This document shows, one piece after another, positions 19,523 to 32,908 of a stretch of 64,000 nt of DNA. Made by a program: the position numbers and the translations under genes. Below the pieces are notes generated by a model that saw nothing but the letters and a program-made list of their open reading frames with translations, was not told the DNA's origin and did no database searches. Each line of letters begins with the position of its first letter. The first letter of the stretch is position 1. Origin of the DNA: Pseudopyrenochaeta lycopersici (Eukaryota > Ascomycota > Dothideomycetes > Pleosporales > Pseudopyrenochaetaceae); NCBI GenBank assembly GCA_003313425.1, contig NHZP01000004.1, forward strand, positions 1,984,001 through 2,048,000, given 5' to 3'.

Positions 19523-21269
19523 TCAACGACTTGGCTTTCTTTCCCTGCCGAGACAGCTTCCAACTATTCGCCTCATATTCGACAAAAAGCTTGGTATGCT
19601 CGGAAGCGCTCGCGCGGTCAAGGCCTTGTCGCTTCCTGGATTTGCATTCTGAATTCCTGGGATTTCTGTCATATCGGATCTATCCTCGGGCTCCATGCTA
19701 GGCGAACTCTCTTTCTCGATATGAGAGGCTGTGTGCGGCCTCAGGTCAGTGCCATGAACAACACCCTTGTGCTCGATAAGGTTCCGATCGATGAAGTTTA
19801 AGAGCAAATTAACATCTTCCATGGTACTCATCGCTCCTAAGGTAACTCTGACCATGCCAATCGGCACCCCTCTCAATACATCGATTTCTGTGTTGCAGCG
19901 GAAGTCTTCATCAAATGCGCTTCTTAGCCACTCCGCATCTACGCCTAGCGCACAGGCCATCCCAGCCGGATTGCAAAGATTGCCTGTGCGAACGTGGATA
20001 TTGTTCTTTCTCAGGAACCCACCAACATGCCAGCACCCCAACCAAGTGCCGTCGCTTCTGCGGATATTGAATGCTACAGTCGCTCCTTGCGTGTTTGGGT
20101 CACCGTAGGTCGAACCGGGCGCCTTATATATGTGGCAAACCGGTGTACCATCGGCATGCCGAAGGCTGGACAATCGTTCATATAGTCCTTTAGCTAACCA
20201 AGCCGTATGTTTTGAAACCTCCCTCAGGCTGCCGAATATTTTCTTATGAGTGCCGATGGCGCATCGCAGAGCAAGGATGCTACGAATTGCGATGGTTCCA
20301 TCTTCAAGCCGTACATGGAAACTTGACTGCTTGCGCGCCGCCCAGGCGTCACCGATACATGTAATCATCTCTGTTGTCCCGCCACCAAAGTATTGTCGAT
20401 GGTCCAATATATGGCCAGCATCTTTTCGAAGAATCAAAGCCCCAAGGTCTGGAAAGCCGAAAATCTTGTAGAAGGATAAAGCAACAAAGTCGGGGGCGCA
20501 GCCATGGTTACTCAGATCTAATGGACTAGTTGAGACCAAAGCAGCAGCATCGAGCAACGTGTATGTGTTTGGATGGCGCAGCGAAGAGCGTAATTTTCCA
20601 GACCAATCGAGAGGTAGTCGTTCCCCGTTCATGTTCGACTGTCCAGGGTAACCAAACAGCGTCGGCATTCGAGATGGGCATTGGTCCAAGCCTAGACTCC
20701 GTCCTGCAAGCCAATTCTCCATCTCCTCATCTGATGCAAAGCAATGTGCTTGGCTCGCTAGTTCCCGAACCCCGACAAGACTGGTATGACTATTACGATG
20801 ATAGAAGTAATTAAACCCCTCTGTGTGTCCAGAGAAGCCCTCCATCACTAGCTTAATGGCAGCCGTCGCGTTGGCAGTAAACACGACATCGAAGTGCGCC
20901 GGGTCTGCATTGAACATCTCTAACACCCTGTGCCGCGTTTCCTCAACTATCACTGCAGATGCACTTGGGTTCGACGAATCTGAGTGTGGGTTCGCGAGGA
21001 GAGTGGTTTGCATCTCTTTAGAGAATGACTTTAGTAACGATTTGGATGCTAGCGTAGTACCGCCATGGTCGAGGTACGTTATGCCTGCATAAGTCAGATC
21101 TATGCCCAAAGTGTGTCCCGATCATGAAGGTACCTTTTAACATTGGGTACTCGGACCTTCTCATGCGACTGATCCGTTTATCATAGGATGATCCGTCATA
21201 ATAGTAGTCTTGATGCTCATTCTCTCTGGCGCCTTTCGGATGCTGCCTAAGCTCTTGACGGCTAGACAT
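19523..21269 (-). CDS. NifS-like aminotransferase class V protein (Moco sulfurase N-domain type), no MOSC domain
   Basis: 565 residues in two exons, 21269-21134 and 21084-19523, joined by a 49-nt intron. The sequence follows the PLP-dependent NifS half of molybdenum cofactor sulfurase: EYPMLKGITYLDHGGTTL near residue 38, NPHSDSSNPSAS, the block ALSFYKIFGFPDLGALI whose Lys binds PLP, GGGTTEM, and RTGNLCNPAG with the Cys that carries the persulphide in the family. Full-length enzymes run to about 800 residues with a C-terminal MOSC domain. Here the NifS part is followed only by an 80-residue polar tail ending in a basic segment (GRERKPSR), so MOSC is missing. It may be a stand-alone desulfurase or a neofunctionalised PLP enzyme. 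Confidence 0.85.
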
Positions 21270-24200
21270 TTGCGATAGATGATACTTGCCAGTCCAAAAT
21301 TGCCAGATAAGGTTTGCTAAAGTCGATTTTGCGGGGACTAATGATTATAGGACGCGATGGATCGAGTATGTGCCTACGCCTGGGTTATCAACTACGTTGC
21401 CCTGTCCAAAACTGGAGTCCCTCCGCCCTCCGCTTTACCTCATCACATCTTGCGCTACTCGAAATTTCGCTTACCATATACTAGCAATAGCAACCATTAT
21501 ATACGAATCTGCACTTCTGATTTGACAGATCATAGTCAAGTCCAATCCTGCCGCCCTGTAAGCAGCGATCTGGGCGAATAATAGATTACGCCCGACACCA
21601 TCTTTTCTGCGAATCACTGCTTGGTAACTTTAGATTCTTTAGACGAAACCCTGTACAATAAGCACCATCGGGCGTTGGTGTTGGATTGTTGCCTAGGTCA
21701 CTGTTTTTCCCGAAACGATTACTGAAAATGCACCCTAGTCCGCTTCAAAGCCGCACCATGTGCAGCTTAAACTGAAATATGTTTGAAAATAGACCTAAAT
21801 AATTGTTTGCTCCTAGCATGCCCTGGGATGTGATACGCGAAGATAAGTCTGTTCAATTATTGGAAGAATATACGAGTAGAGCATAGCCAGCTTGTAAACT
21901 AAAATCATCAGGTTCCCTAAGATGCCGTCAGCCAAGCGTGACCCGGCTTTTGGGCCCCCATACGAATGTTGTAAAGTCGCGAATGGGTGGAGTAAGTCCA
22001 AACTGTCGGAATAAGGCCTGGACACCCATATCTAAAGAAAAGGGTCGTTTTTACGTCACAACACAGGTGACTTCTGAAAAGCGCTCGGTCAGTCCGTGGC
22101 TGCGCGAATCCTATAAGATCGTGTTCCCAACGAAGCCAGTGCATGATGCAAGGTAAGCAATAGTTCCTAATTTGGGCGCTACAGTGACTGAAGCTGCCAT
22201 GATGACAGGTACACCCCTCTTCGTTAACCTAGTTTGTCTACGACTGAAGGTTAGTTCGTTGTCAATTCCTGCTGCATCACAGTGCAGAAGTGGGCATGAA
22301 TGACAAAGCAATTCGCTAATCTCACGGCGATATTTCTGAAAGGAGCTGCTGCTCAGGGCGAGTTCGACTTTGAGGGTGGTCAGATTCGGGTACTAGCAGT
22401 GCGGCGCAGCCATGTGGCGTTTTCGCCCTCACATTTTGTTTTATGCGCCAATAGACGCTAAGGAATATTGAGGGCTGTGACTACGCAACCAGGCACATGG
22501 TAAACCTTTGCGTAAGGCGTTTTTACGTTGGATAAAGTTCCAACTGTGCCACTGCGGAGGAGCAAGCCTACATCCCAATATAAAACAGGTTTAGTATTTC
22601 TATAACTTAGATTAAGAACTTGGCGTATGTCGCATGTAATCTTTCAGCGCACGATATTTATCTATGTTTATCACAGAAGCTTGAAGTTTTCAATCGCTTT
22701 AACGCCACTGAAGTTGTTACAGGAGTCAATAACGAATGTCACCGTAGAGCACTGCTCTACACCGGCCAATTTGGCGGCCGAAACACAGCACTAACGTACC
22801 TTGCAAAATATACACAAGAACGCATCTTGACACCTGAAGCAGCAGACTTAGGGACCGAAGCGTTGCATTCTGGTCAACGTAGGTGAATGGCAAAAGATAG
22901 AATTCAAGGGATGTACATGTTTGCAATACCAGCCTCTGGTGCTGGCGAGAGGTAAGTTCACCTCAAAAGCAGGGCTGTTACCACTTTCCCGCTCAGAAGA
23001 TGTCCAGAACTTGAAGCAGCTTTACATCAGACCTTCGGTATTGTAGTGAAATCATCTACCTTGCAGGACGGCAGCCATCTTCTTGCAATACTGGCTCCGC
23101 TTGCATACGATGTCTACGCGTCGTCCTGTATGGTGGTCTTGCAATTTATTGAGATGAGAGGGTTTATTGGCTAACATGCAGGTCCGAGCCATTAGGGCGG
23201 CGCTAATGATGCTTCGGCAGTTCATTTCAATACTGGATCAGCCATCACCGCACGTAAACTAGTGCTGCGGAGCAGGCTGATCTTAAAATCGTTCATTGTA
23301 CTTGAAATATCCTTCTATTTGCGATATTAGCGCCTATTTAGAATAATGTTTGGTTCTGAAGTTGCTTTTTGGCGGGTAGACCCGTAAATACTTATTATCG
23401 GACGTTACTACCTTGTCTAGGGTTGGTTGAAACACATGTTTGGAGGAACACGTACCATTCAAGACGGTGTTGAGCCGACCATATTTGTTTAAAAGAATTC
23501 TTCAAAATAAGATACACGTTATATATACGAAAAACGCGTCGACAATTGGAAGAAAAGTGCACCTGGTCTGTCATCTCAAGTGGGTGTCGAGCACATTGAT
23601 GTCCGTGACGATTTCCTGAACAAGTCCTGGTAAATCTAGGTCTTCTCAAGAGTAGCGATAATGGCGTTCGGTCTAGTTTCACCGCATCGCGAACAAGAGT
23701 TAACAATACTTGATAGCTACGCATTGCCAACGCTAAGCTAAAGCAATGGCCAGGGTAATAGCGCATACGGAAAATATATATATATACCGTAAGCCATTGA
23801 TGAAATTATTTGGTAGTTATACTACTTATGTTTTCTTGCGCTATCTTGCTGGAAGTTATAGGGATGATCGAGGTTTATCTATTTACGGCCAATAATATAT
23901 TGCAGGAAGTTGGGACTTTGCTACACAAGTCAGCCCTTAAGCATAGTCTCAATTAACCGCTGGTGGTTGATTGCCTTTCAAATTTTCCGATATTACATAC
24001 CGAACTATTTTCGCAGCTGCTTGTATGCCAATTATCTTATCCATTCTAAAAAGGACTGTTTTACAGACAACGATGAGCTATGTCGATATGAAACCGTTAC
24101 TCTAGGTGGCATCTTTTGTTCGTACTAAGGTGTTTGTGTACCAGCTTTAGGTAAGCATTATGGGTCTTATGAGTGGGCGCTAAGAGCTTGTAATAGCTAT

Positions 24201-26204
24201 ATACGAGGCTAGAATGCTCCAGTACAGTTGTCTGAACACGCGGTTTGCACTGACTGAGGGGCAGCTAGTTATTCGATGAGAATTCGACAAAGATTACTCA
24301 CAATGTCAGCGCATGCTGTTGACAGGATTTACTTGACCATATCAGCTCATGCATGTCGATGATTGGCATTTCATGGACTGCTTCCTGCTCAAGCGCCTCT
24401 CTTTCGTAAATCTGTCCTGGCACGCTTCATCGAACTTCTGAAGTTATATTTTAGATCTAAAATCGGACTTTCTGCTAGAAAAAGACTAGGTATAGACTCT
24501 AACAGATGCCTTTGAGTCCAATGGTGAGGTGGCAGGAGGATCCGGTTGGTTGCAAGAAACAAAAAATGACTCGTCGTGGCTGCCAGAAATCTGAGTTTGT
24601 GTTGAATACCAAAATATTTGACGAGATTATGATCATTTTAGATTTTTTGAAAGACTCAATATATCCAGTATGATCTTCCATTGCGAAGGACTCCATCAGA
24701 GCCGTAAATATGGCCTTCTAGTATGCATATTACAGGTATGGATTCATTAACTACCATTCCATATATTGCTCCAGCATTAAAAAGTATCAAACTCTACTGC
24801 AACCGTGAAGATTTTGCCTCAGCACAAACTGGTCCACACGTCGGTTTAGTGTTGAGGATGCATGGAATCGAGACGTGTGATTCAAACAGGTCGTCTAAAG
24901 AACCAAGTACTACTCTCTCGTGCATTATCTCGACCTGGATACTCTTCTCTCACACAGAAGCGGTGCTTATGTGTTCGCTGGTACCCCTTCACAGAGCCAT
25001 GTCTGTCTATACTCTGCTTGGCTTGCTGTTTCCAGCATCTCTCCAAACATAAACACTTGTTATAGGAACACCAAGTTAATTGAAGAGCATACAAGCAGAG
25101 CCGCTGTTTGCATATAAACGCAAGGAGTGGTGGCTGTGTGATGATATTGAGCTAGTTGAGCGGCATCGTGATGTTATTTAGTGGTCTCAACAGGCGACTG
25201 TGGACGCCCTAAAATGGTCATTGAGGAAGGCCTCGAGGGCTGCACCAGGATGTCCTCGCCTCGACCTTTAAGACCCGTTGATTTAGGGCATCAAATAGGC
25301 GAACTGGCCCGCGAGGCTGCAGGGTAATATGAGAGAGTAGGGTGGACCGAAACATCTGTAAGCGCTAAATGGGGCCAACCGCCTGAGGAAAGCGGTATCG
25401 CCCGTCAGGTCCGACACCAAGCGGAAGTCAGATTTGGACACGAACGCGGCATATAAACCATCGCTAAGAAAGCTAGCTTGCAGGATTCATATCCATAGCT
25501 GGAAAACTGCCACGTGTTGACTAATCCATGCACGGTGGCACCAGTAGGAACGATGAGCTGGATCAGCCACCGGTCCTGTGCTTGCCTTGCAGAGCCAGTT
25601 TTGCGACTCTCTCCGATCTGACTAAGAACTGCTGCCGGTGTTCCCTCGGCACTGCCCCGCTGAGGACTGAAGGATGCAAAGGCCTGGGCCGACCGTGCGA
25701 AGAGACTCTGGATACCCGACAAACAGGGTTTAGCCCGCTTCACAGCGCAGAATGTGGCTGCGGCACGCGGGAACAGGCCGCACATCAGGGGACTCACAAG
25801 ACGCCTTAGCCCACATACACAGTGTTGCAGACGACACGGCAGAGCGCGGCAAGGAGTCTTTAGGTTTGCGCCGAATGGCGTTATTGTAGTCGCTGTATTA
25901 ACCATGATAAGGACGACGGCGAAAGCCTCAGCCGTGGTGGCGTTACACAACGGGCAGCCACCTGATGTTTAATCTTTGCGGTTTCTTTTCACCCCACATC
26001 GATACTTCGACTCCCCCACGGCCGCAACAATCGGTTCACATCAACTCCGCTCGTAACGCTTTCCAATAGCCTGCCGAAACCCATACTCACAAGAAAGTGG
26101 CGCAAGAGGCGGGCAAGCCACCAAACCGCTAGAAATCTGCCTAAAATCGGGGTGAGAGCACCTCCAAGCTGCGGGGCCGAGTGATTCAACCTCTCAATCT
26201 CACG
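21270..26204. other. Gene-poor stretch, about 5 kb
   Basis: No gene recognised. From 21.3 to 25.2 kb the sequence is AT-rich with short frames on both strands and no family motif; a run of TATATATATATA lies near 23771-23785 between inverted TACGG and CCGTA. From about 25.2 to 26.2 kb the base composition turns visibly richer in G and C. A 181-codon minus-strand frame there (25405-25950) and overlapping plus-strand frames show no homology I can name. This part probably includes the promoter of the regulator at 26205. Confidence 0.5.
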
Positions 26205-28808
26205 ATGCCTGCTACTGACGTGGGAAATCTTATCGCCTGCCAACCTTGCGCAAAGGCAAAGGCAAAATGCGACAAGCAACTGCCCACCTGTTCTCGGTGC
26301 CTCTACAAGCGTCTCAAGTGCGAACAACGCTCACCGAGACGTTACCCGGAGAATTTCCAGTTCCTCCAGAATCAAATCCAAAACGTATCCCCGCCTCGCT
26401 CAACTTCTGCTTCGCCTGGGGATCAGAACATGGGCCAGAATGAAGTTACTTCTGAGGACGCGATGCGCCCTGTCCCTACAACCGAGTCCAACAGTGTATA
26501 CGACCCACTGTTCACTATTGAGAACTTTCAGTGGCAGCCAGAGCCATTTTCCAATTCAAATTCATGCCCAGGAGATATCAATACCAACTCTATAGATCCA
26601 TCGTTGCAACATCTCGATACCATTATGGATTATGACTTTTCATCGACCCAATTCCCAGCGGCTTTTTCACCCATCCAAGGATCATTCCATCAATTTACCA
26701 GCGACTCTCTACCTTCAGAGACTTATTCAAATCCGAATGCGTTTTCTACGCCGCCACAAACTGCTCCGACGCGTAGCAGCTCTTCTGGGTTACCCGATGA
26801 AGAGTTGCCTTGCTTTCGATGTAATCCAAAATGCGACCAACGGATCAACCCACGCATAGGTAGCGAGTACCTGCAAAAATTGGAAGAAACTTTGAACAAT
26901 CAGTCGGTCTGGACGGGACCGGAGTTCGTACGGCCACACCTCGATCACCCCACAACTCTCCGGGTGAGCCCGGTACAAGGCAGTTTGAGAGATAAGCTTA
27001 TGGTTATCTCACAAGGTTTCCTTAGCCGTGCTCGAGATGTGCACCGAACAGGGATCGATGACGTCTCTTTGGGTCAATTCAGATCATCATCAAATGCGAG
27101 CGTGACAGGTTTCTTCATATTGCCTCCTCCACTGGTATTAGAAGAATTCTTGCGTACTTACGCGTCTCGGGTGGAGCCATATATGCCATCCTTTTTCGCT
27201 TCAACAATTGACCTCGCGACTCTGGTTGCTTCTGCAGATGAGAAGTCTACCATTCTTCTACTTCTTTTGATGATTGCTCATGGAGCAATGGGGAACGCGC
27301 AGCCAGAAGCTCGCTATATTGCGAGCGGTCTGGTAGAAATATGCCGTATCTCTATGTTTGATATAATGGAGAAGAATGTTCAGATGGCGGCTCAACCCAT
27401 GATGCTGCGCTGTGCTCTTTTGTACTTGAATGCAGCAGCGTGGAGCGGAAATAAATGGCACATGGATGTGAGTAATCCAGCCGCTCATATACCGAATGAA
27501 CTTCGCTAACCTTGCGTGACAGTTGTCTGCAGCTCACTCTCGCATGTATATCTCGGTAAGTGCGCTGCACGTGAGGCATTTATTGCTCAGCCGCAGAGCT
27601 AACGTTACATGCGCATAGATGGTCCGACACGCTGGTCTGGTTGATGCACGTCAATCACCGCTTCTAGAGATCAGCCCCTCAATGGAAGCGGAAACAGCGT
27701 GGTCCACCTGGAAAGCAAAAGAAGCATTAAACAGGTCAGTGCTTTACATCTTACATCAAGTCTTTCTTTAACGATCGTTTCCGACAGACTAGCATACTCC
27801 TGGGTTATTTTGGATCAAGAAATGAACCTTTTTCACGATCGCCAGCCTGATTTCGAAATTGACGACTGTAATGCACCGGTGCCTTACAGAGATGAGCTGT
27901 GGAATGCCACTTCTACAGAGGCATGGCAGGCAGCCTTGCAAAAAGCCTACCAATCAAATTCCCAAGCTGCAGATTCATCTCGTTCACTGGCTCAGCTCTT
28001 CAATTTGTTCATGAGCAACGAGCTATCCAGCACAACGAATACACTACTACCCATTGAGCTACGACTCCTCCTTCAACCTCTACAAGCACTAATCTACCAT
28101 TTGAACAAAAGCATTCACTACTTCTTTAACTCCGGCAGTCAGCGGCTCTTGCAACGCCTCTTGACTCAACTTGAAGAAGTACAGTATCTGCTCAAGCAGT
28201 GGTACACCATTTCTAGTCGATCGACGTCGCTAGAGAGTCCTACCCCGAATGACTGCACCAACATTGTCATGTTTCATTTGATCAGTCTCAATGCATCTAC
28301 TTATCTTCCTGATATCGAAAGGCTAGCTCGAGGCGATATATCTTCCGACACATTTCACGACTCTCTCTGGACCGGAAAACGTTGCGTAGAAGAAGCACCG
28401 CAGATATGGTGCCATTGTGGACAGGTCATTCGATACTTTCGAAAGATGCCTGCTTCGAGTCGGCCCTATTGGTGGAGCGCTGCCATATACCGCGTTGCAC
28501 TTTGCTTGTGGGCAGTTGGCCTCTCTAGCAAATTAAATCGTATCAATGCCACCTCTGCATCAGCCGAAGCGGAGGTGATAAAAGTAGATGGCTTGCCATT
28601 CGACCATCCTCTGATCGTTCGCTACCTGCGCCACCAGGAAGGTAAACCAGGGTTATCAAATACCGATGGCACTCTAGTCTCTTTGGCTTCTGCTGTAGAT
28701 GTTGTCCAGCAGTGTATTGAGGTTTTAGATGAAAAATTGCCCTTGTCTCAGCTGGACGCGGGAATAAGAAGCCGTCTTTCAACTTTGGTTGAGCGATGGA
28801 GAGCGTAA
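26205..28808 (+). CDS. Zn2Cys6 transcription factor (first of a tandem paralogous pair)
   Basis: 810 residues in four exons: 26205-27467, 27523-27555 (33 nt), 27619-27734 and 27788-28808. The start is the ATG at 26205; the frame upstream begins with GTG only. The zinc cluster is at residues 12-40 with spacing C-x2-C-x6-C-x6-C-x2-C-x6-C (CQPC, KAKC, TCSRC). After a low-complexity Ser/Thr/Gln/Asn region comes LPCFRCNPKC, then the fungal-specific regulatory half: WSGNKWHMD, MVRHAGL, LAYSWVILDQEMNLF and YWWSAAIYRVAL. Exon sizes and the C-terminal half match the regulator at 29943, so the two are tandem paralogues; this one lacks C2H2 fingers. It stands at the left edge of the candidate biosynthetic cluster and may be pathway-specific. 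Confidence 0.85.
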
Positions 28809-29942
28809 GATCAGATAGGATGGGTATGAGAGATGCAGCTATTTGCATATATGAAGACGCAGACATCAAGATGATCAAAATCTGCCCTTTAGCGACATCT
28901 TACTGCTCCTGTAACACGTTCGTTCACGGCCATCGAAACGCTTCTTGCTAGTAGTCGGGGCCTTAGACATCTCACCACAAACGCTCAACGGCTAGCTGCT
29001 GAATGAGGTTGTACGAACGTAATCCAGGTTTCAGTAATTCTGGCCGAAATTTTCCCCACTGTTGCTACTACATACGCAGAAATGGAACTCCGATACTAGT
29101 ATAAAAACTGACTGGCTTGTTATCTTGGTTATACGGACACAAAGTAGAAATGGGCTCGATAGGTACATGATGCGGCATCTTCTACCAGCTTGGCGATTTG
29201 GCAGCCACTAGCGTAATCCTTCTGCTTATGGTCATGCAAACTGATGCAAGGTTGGATTGATTGGTTTAGGATGACGGGTTCTCCCACCGGCCTTCCGGCA
29301 TAATAGCGCGATAGCACGGACCTAATTCTTGATCAAGGGTACGATGAGCTTGCATCACTTAAAATCCAACGCGGAATCTCGTAAACCCACGTTTTGGACC
29401 CGGAGGGACTTGCACATGATATACGATATTACCTACACTATCCCGAACCACGTTGTTGGGCACAGAAATAGTGCAAGGACCGACTTGGCGGTTTACCAAT
29501 GACATGAACCGTGTATGCATCCAGACGGAGCAGCGCAGCTTTATACTCTTCCGCCAATTACCAAAAGGACTGCACATCCAGCAGAACCTATGCTCTAACC
29601 AAGTACAAATTGGCAACTAGGTACCCAGGAACTCCATCTCACTGCGGCTATCACGCCATTCAGCTGCATGTCGGACCGCAACAAGTGCATTTGGTGCTTA
29701 CGTCCGCGGATGCTCCATGTCAGCCGCAACGGATTGGCAAGCCAAAGTGATCCACCTACCAACTCAGGGCCAGATAGCGGAGAATTGCGGCCTGTCTGTA
29801 TCAGACCCGCCCGTTCCAATGATAATGATACCCCCCCTTAAACTCAGGCGGGGCGTTTCTGAATCTGGAAGGTTCTGGGCGAGAACAAATTCTTTCATCA
29901 TTGCTCCACAACTTCACTGTGTCAAATAACAGTAGTATCAAC
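28809..29942. other. Intergenic between the paired regulators
   Basis: 1.1 kb promoter region of the second regulator. It holds GGTCCGAC on the minus strand at 29670-29677, a motif shared with the promoters at 25408 and 33313. No gene-like frame. Confidence 0.5.
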
Positions 29943-32908
29943 ATGATCTTCTGTTCATACTGCGGTCAAGGGTTCAAGAGGGACGAACACCTCGAACGCC
30001 ATGTTCTCACTCACACGGATATTCGCCCTTTTCGCTGCCAAGAGTGCAAGTTAACCTTCAAACGAAAGTATGTGAACACGATTATGTCTGTCAAGAATCC
30101 CAACTAACTGAGAATAACCAGAGATCTACTTCGACGGCATTTTAGATCCATTCATGCGCCACCCACAGAACTCGACAATGCTCAACCAGATGATGAACTG
30201 GCATCAATGCGAAATTCAGCAACTGAGCGTATCTCTATTGCATGCGCCAACTGTGCGACGAGTAAAACAAAATGCGATAATCAGATGCCTTGCGAGCGTT
30301 GCGTTAAGAGGAAACTCACTTGTGAGCGTCGAGCAGTCAGAAGGAGTGGCGGCAAGAACAGTGCTGCGCGGCAAAAGATCGTGGTAGATTCAATCAGGCC
30401 TTCAGAGGGAGAGCATACGGTAGAGGCATCCGAGGACACTGATCATGATATGACGAAGTATCAAGAAAGCGGTGATTCGTCCACCAGCCCGGTATCAAGT
30501 GCTAGCAGCGTCGAAGGCGGTACTGATGAGTCAACCTGCCGTGCAATTGAGGGTCTGCCAGAGCTTAAAAGTTCAGAAGCGATGGGATTCGCTAACGAAA
30601 CTCGTCCCAATGCCGGGGCTCTGATTCTACCAAGCGTCCCCGAAATGAATTTCCCAACTTTCTTCGACTCTGTCTCACATTCAATGCTTCATGATGTAGA
30701 TCTCGATACACCCATGGAAGAGTTCCCGCCGACTGATCCTTTCTCAGCCACCGATCCAAATTTGCTCTCAGCATTGGGAGACAATTTTCCCGACTCACTT
30801 TGGCCTTTTGCAACAGGAGATATTGCCTCTATTCCTTTGTCGTTTTCAGCAGCAGGGCTACCAGCGACTGCGACTCCTTCCCCTCCTGTCCCAGATTTCT
30901 GCAGCCAATGGCCAATCTTCCACTGCAATCCCCAATCCGAAGGCGAGAACTCCATCAACGCGTCAGAGTCCACTGCGAGTCTTCTAAATCTCAAAGTACT
31001 GAATAATCCAAGTATTTGGTCTGCGATCCCTCTGCAGCTTGAAGACACCGAAAGCGCAAATAGCGCGAATTGCGTCAAAACGACTTTCTCATCCGAAATG
31101 GAGCTAAATGAAGCTCCTTCAAGGGATAGGCTACTCGCTATTACCCAGAAATTATGGACCGTGGCTAAGAAAAGCACGGCATTACCATGGTGGCAACCAG
31201 ACCAAATAAATGACGGGGCAAACTCTTGGATGGATCATGTTGTTCTGCTGCCACCAATTGAAGTTTCGCAACAATTCTGGCGAGAGTATAACTTGCACGG
31301 ATATCAGCGCATCCACATGCTCCCACCTTCGCGAAAACTTGCATCAACCAATTCTGTACTGGAAGCCGATAATACCCTCCTCGCTGGTATTGATGCTCTT
31401 CTGGTAGTCGCACAATCTACTCGATCATCGCCAATGGGGGAAATCCGTGCGCTTTCAAATGGTTTAGCAGAGGTGTGTCGAATAGTGATGCAAAATGAGG
31501 AATTCGCAACAACCCCGGATTTTTTAGACGCGAGCTTGTCAGTCTTGCAATTGATCCAGTGGAGCGGCGATGCATGGCACATGAATGTAAGCTACTTTAA
31601 TCAAAAATTCACGGAAGGCGAAGTTAATATGAGTAGGTGCTCATGAAGCTGTGGGAGCAGCATGCCAAGGTAAGTACTTCCTGATCATGAAATGATATTG
31701 TTTTGAACTTTATTGATATAATCCACAACAGATAATACGCAAGAATCCATTTGGGCGCAACCAAAACAGTGTTGGGCACCAATCTGTGAGCCTGATGGAC
31801 TCACATATTCAGTAGGCACAGAAGCAAATCATTATATCTTTATTTGACTGATAGTCTTAGGATGGCATATAATTGGCTAGCCGTGGACCTAGAGTTGAGC
31901 ATCTTCCACGACACTCCACCAAAACTAACAGTACAAGATGTCTCATTCCCCACAACCTCGCCAATACAGTTCAATAATCACTTTACATCGCTGGCAGCGC
32001 TATTTGAAAGCTTCATGGATGGTCAACTCTCCAGTCAGGACGGACATATCCTGACTCCCGCTAACCTTCGACTCCTACTCCATCCATTGCAATGTCTATC
32101 GACTCATCTACACCAATGCCTCGGCACCTTTGGTTCTGTTCAGAACACAGGTTTCCGCAATTTGCCTAGCTCAAATCTTGGCTTGGCTAGCAAAGCCTTT
32201 ATCGACGAGCTTGGGACGTACTTGCGGCGTTGGCACAAGTTATCCGCCAGCGTGGGAGCCGATGTTAGCTCCGGGAACGCAGATCCTATTATGCAGGGCA
32301 GCATGGCACTATACCACATCATGGTCTTGAACAACCTTGCATCCTTCCCAGATATTGAACGCCTGACTCGCGAACGTCAGACAGGGCTACAAACAAGCGG
32401 AAGTGATCCGAGGTCCTGGATGCGGACCCCTAGTACCGAGTCCACGGCCCTGCTACTTTATCATGCGGGTCAGTGTCTCACTGTGCTCCAGGGTATGGTG
32501 CCAGTCACGCGACCACTCTGGTGGGCCGCAGCCCTGTACCGTGCCACTCTGGTGCTGTGCCACGCGGTCATCATGAACGATACATCTAGTACAAGATTTT
32601 CCACATCATTTCCCCCTGCATCGGCGCATGCAGGATCCGGGCTCATTTTCCTGGATCGGGAGTATTCTCCTTCGATAAACAGTCAAGATATTTCCTTACA
32701 ACGATTTCTGGGAAGACTGCAGGGTACGCCTGTGCTCACAAGGGCTGACGATTCGCCAATGTTGCTGGCATCAGCGGTGGATATAATAGAGCATGCCATA
32801 CATCTACTAGATGATCATCTGGTTAGCGACGGCACGGAATTTGTGAGGGGAATCCTTGGGAAGCTATGTACTTTGAGGGCGAGGATGTGGAACGGTACGC
32901 ATTATTAG
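29943..32908 (+). CDS. C2H2-Zn2Cys6 hybrid transcription factor (second of the pair)
   Basis: 916 residues in five exons: 29943-30067, 30122-31586, 31637-31669 (33 nt), 31732-31811 and 31861-32908. Two tandem C2H2 fingers open the protein (CSYCGQGF...HVLTH and CQECKLTF...HFRSIH); the first intron falls inside finger two. A Zn2Cys6 cluster follows near residue 95, spaced C-x2-C-x6-C-x5-C-x2-C-x6-C (CANC, KTKC, PCERC). The remainder is collinear with the regulator at 26205: LNNPSIWSAI, WSGDAWHMN, MAYNWLAVDLELSIFHD, LWWAAALYRATL and the closing LLASAVDIIEHAIHLLD. Exon four is 27 codons and unlike its 39-codon counterpart in the paralogue, so the model there is the least certain part. Likely DNA-binding regulator of the adjacent genes. 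Confidence 0.82.

Noticed and set aside
23560..23790. Fragment reading HIDVRDDFLNKSW as a possible gene remnant
   Set aside because: Stops follow within a few codons in all frames and I cannot tie it to a family.
25405..25950. 181-codon minus-strand open frame
   Set aside because: No recognisable motif or domain, overlaps open plus-strand frames, and sits in a GC-rich promoter region where long chance frames are expected.
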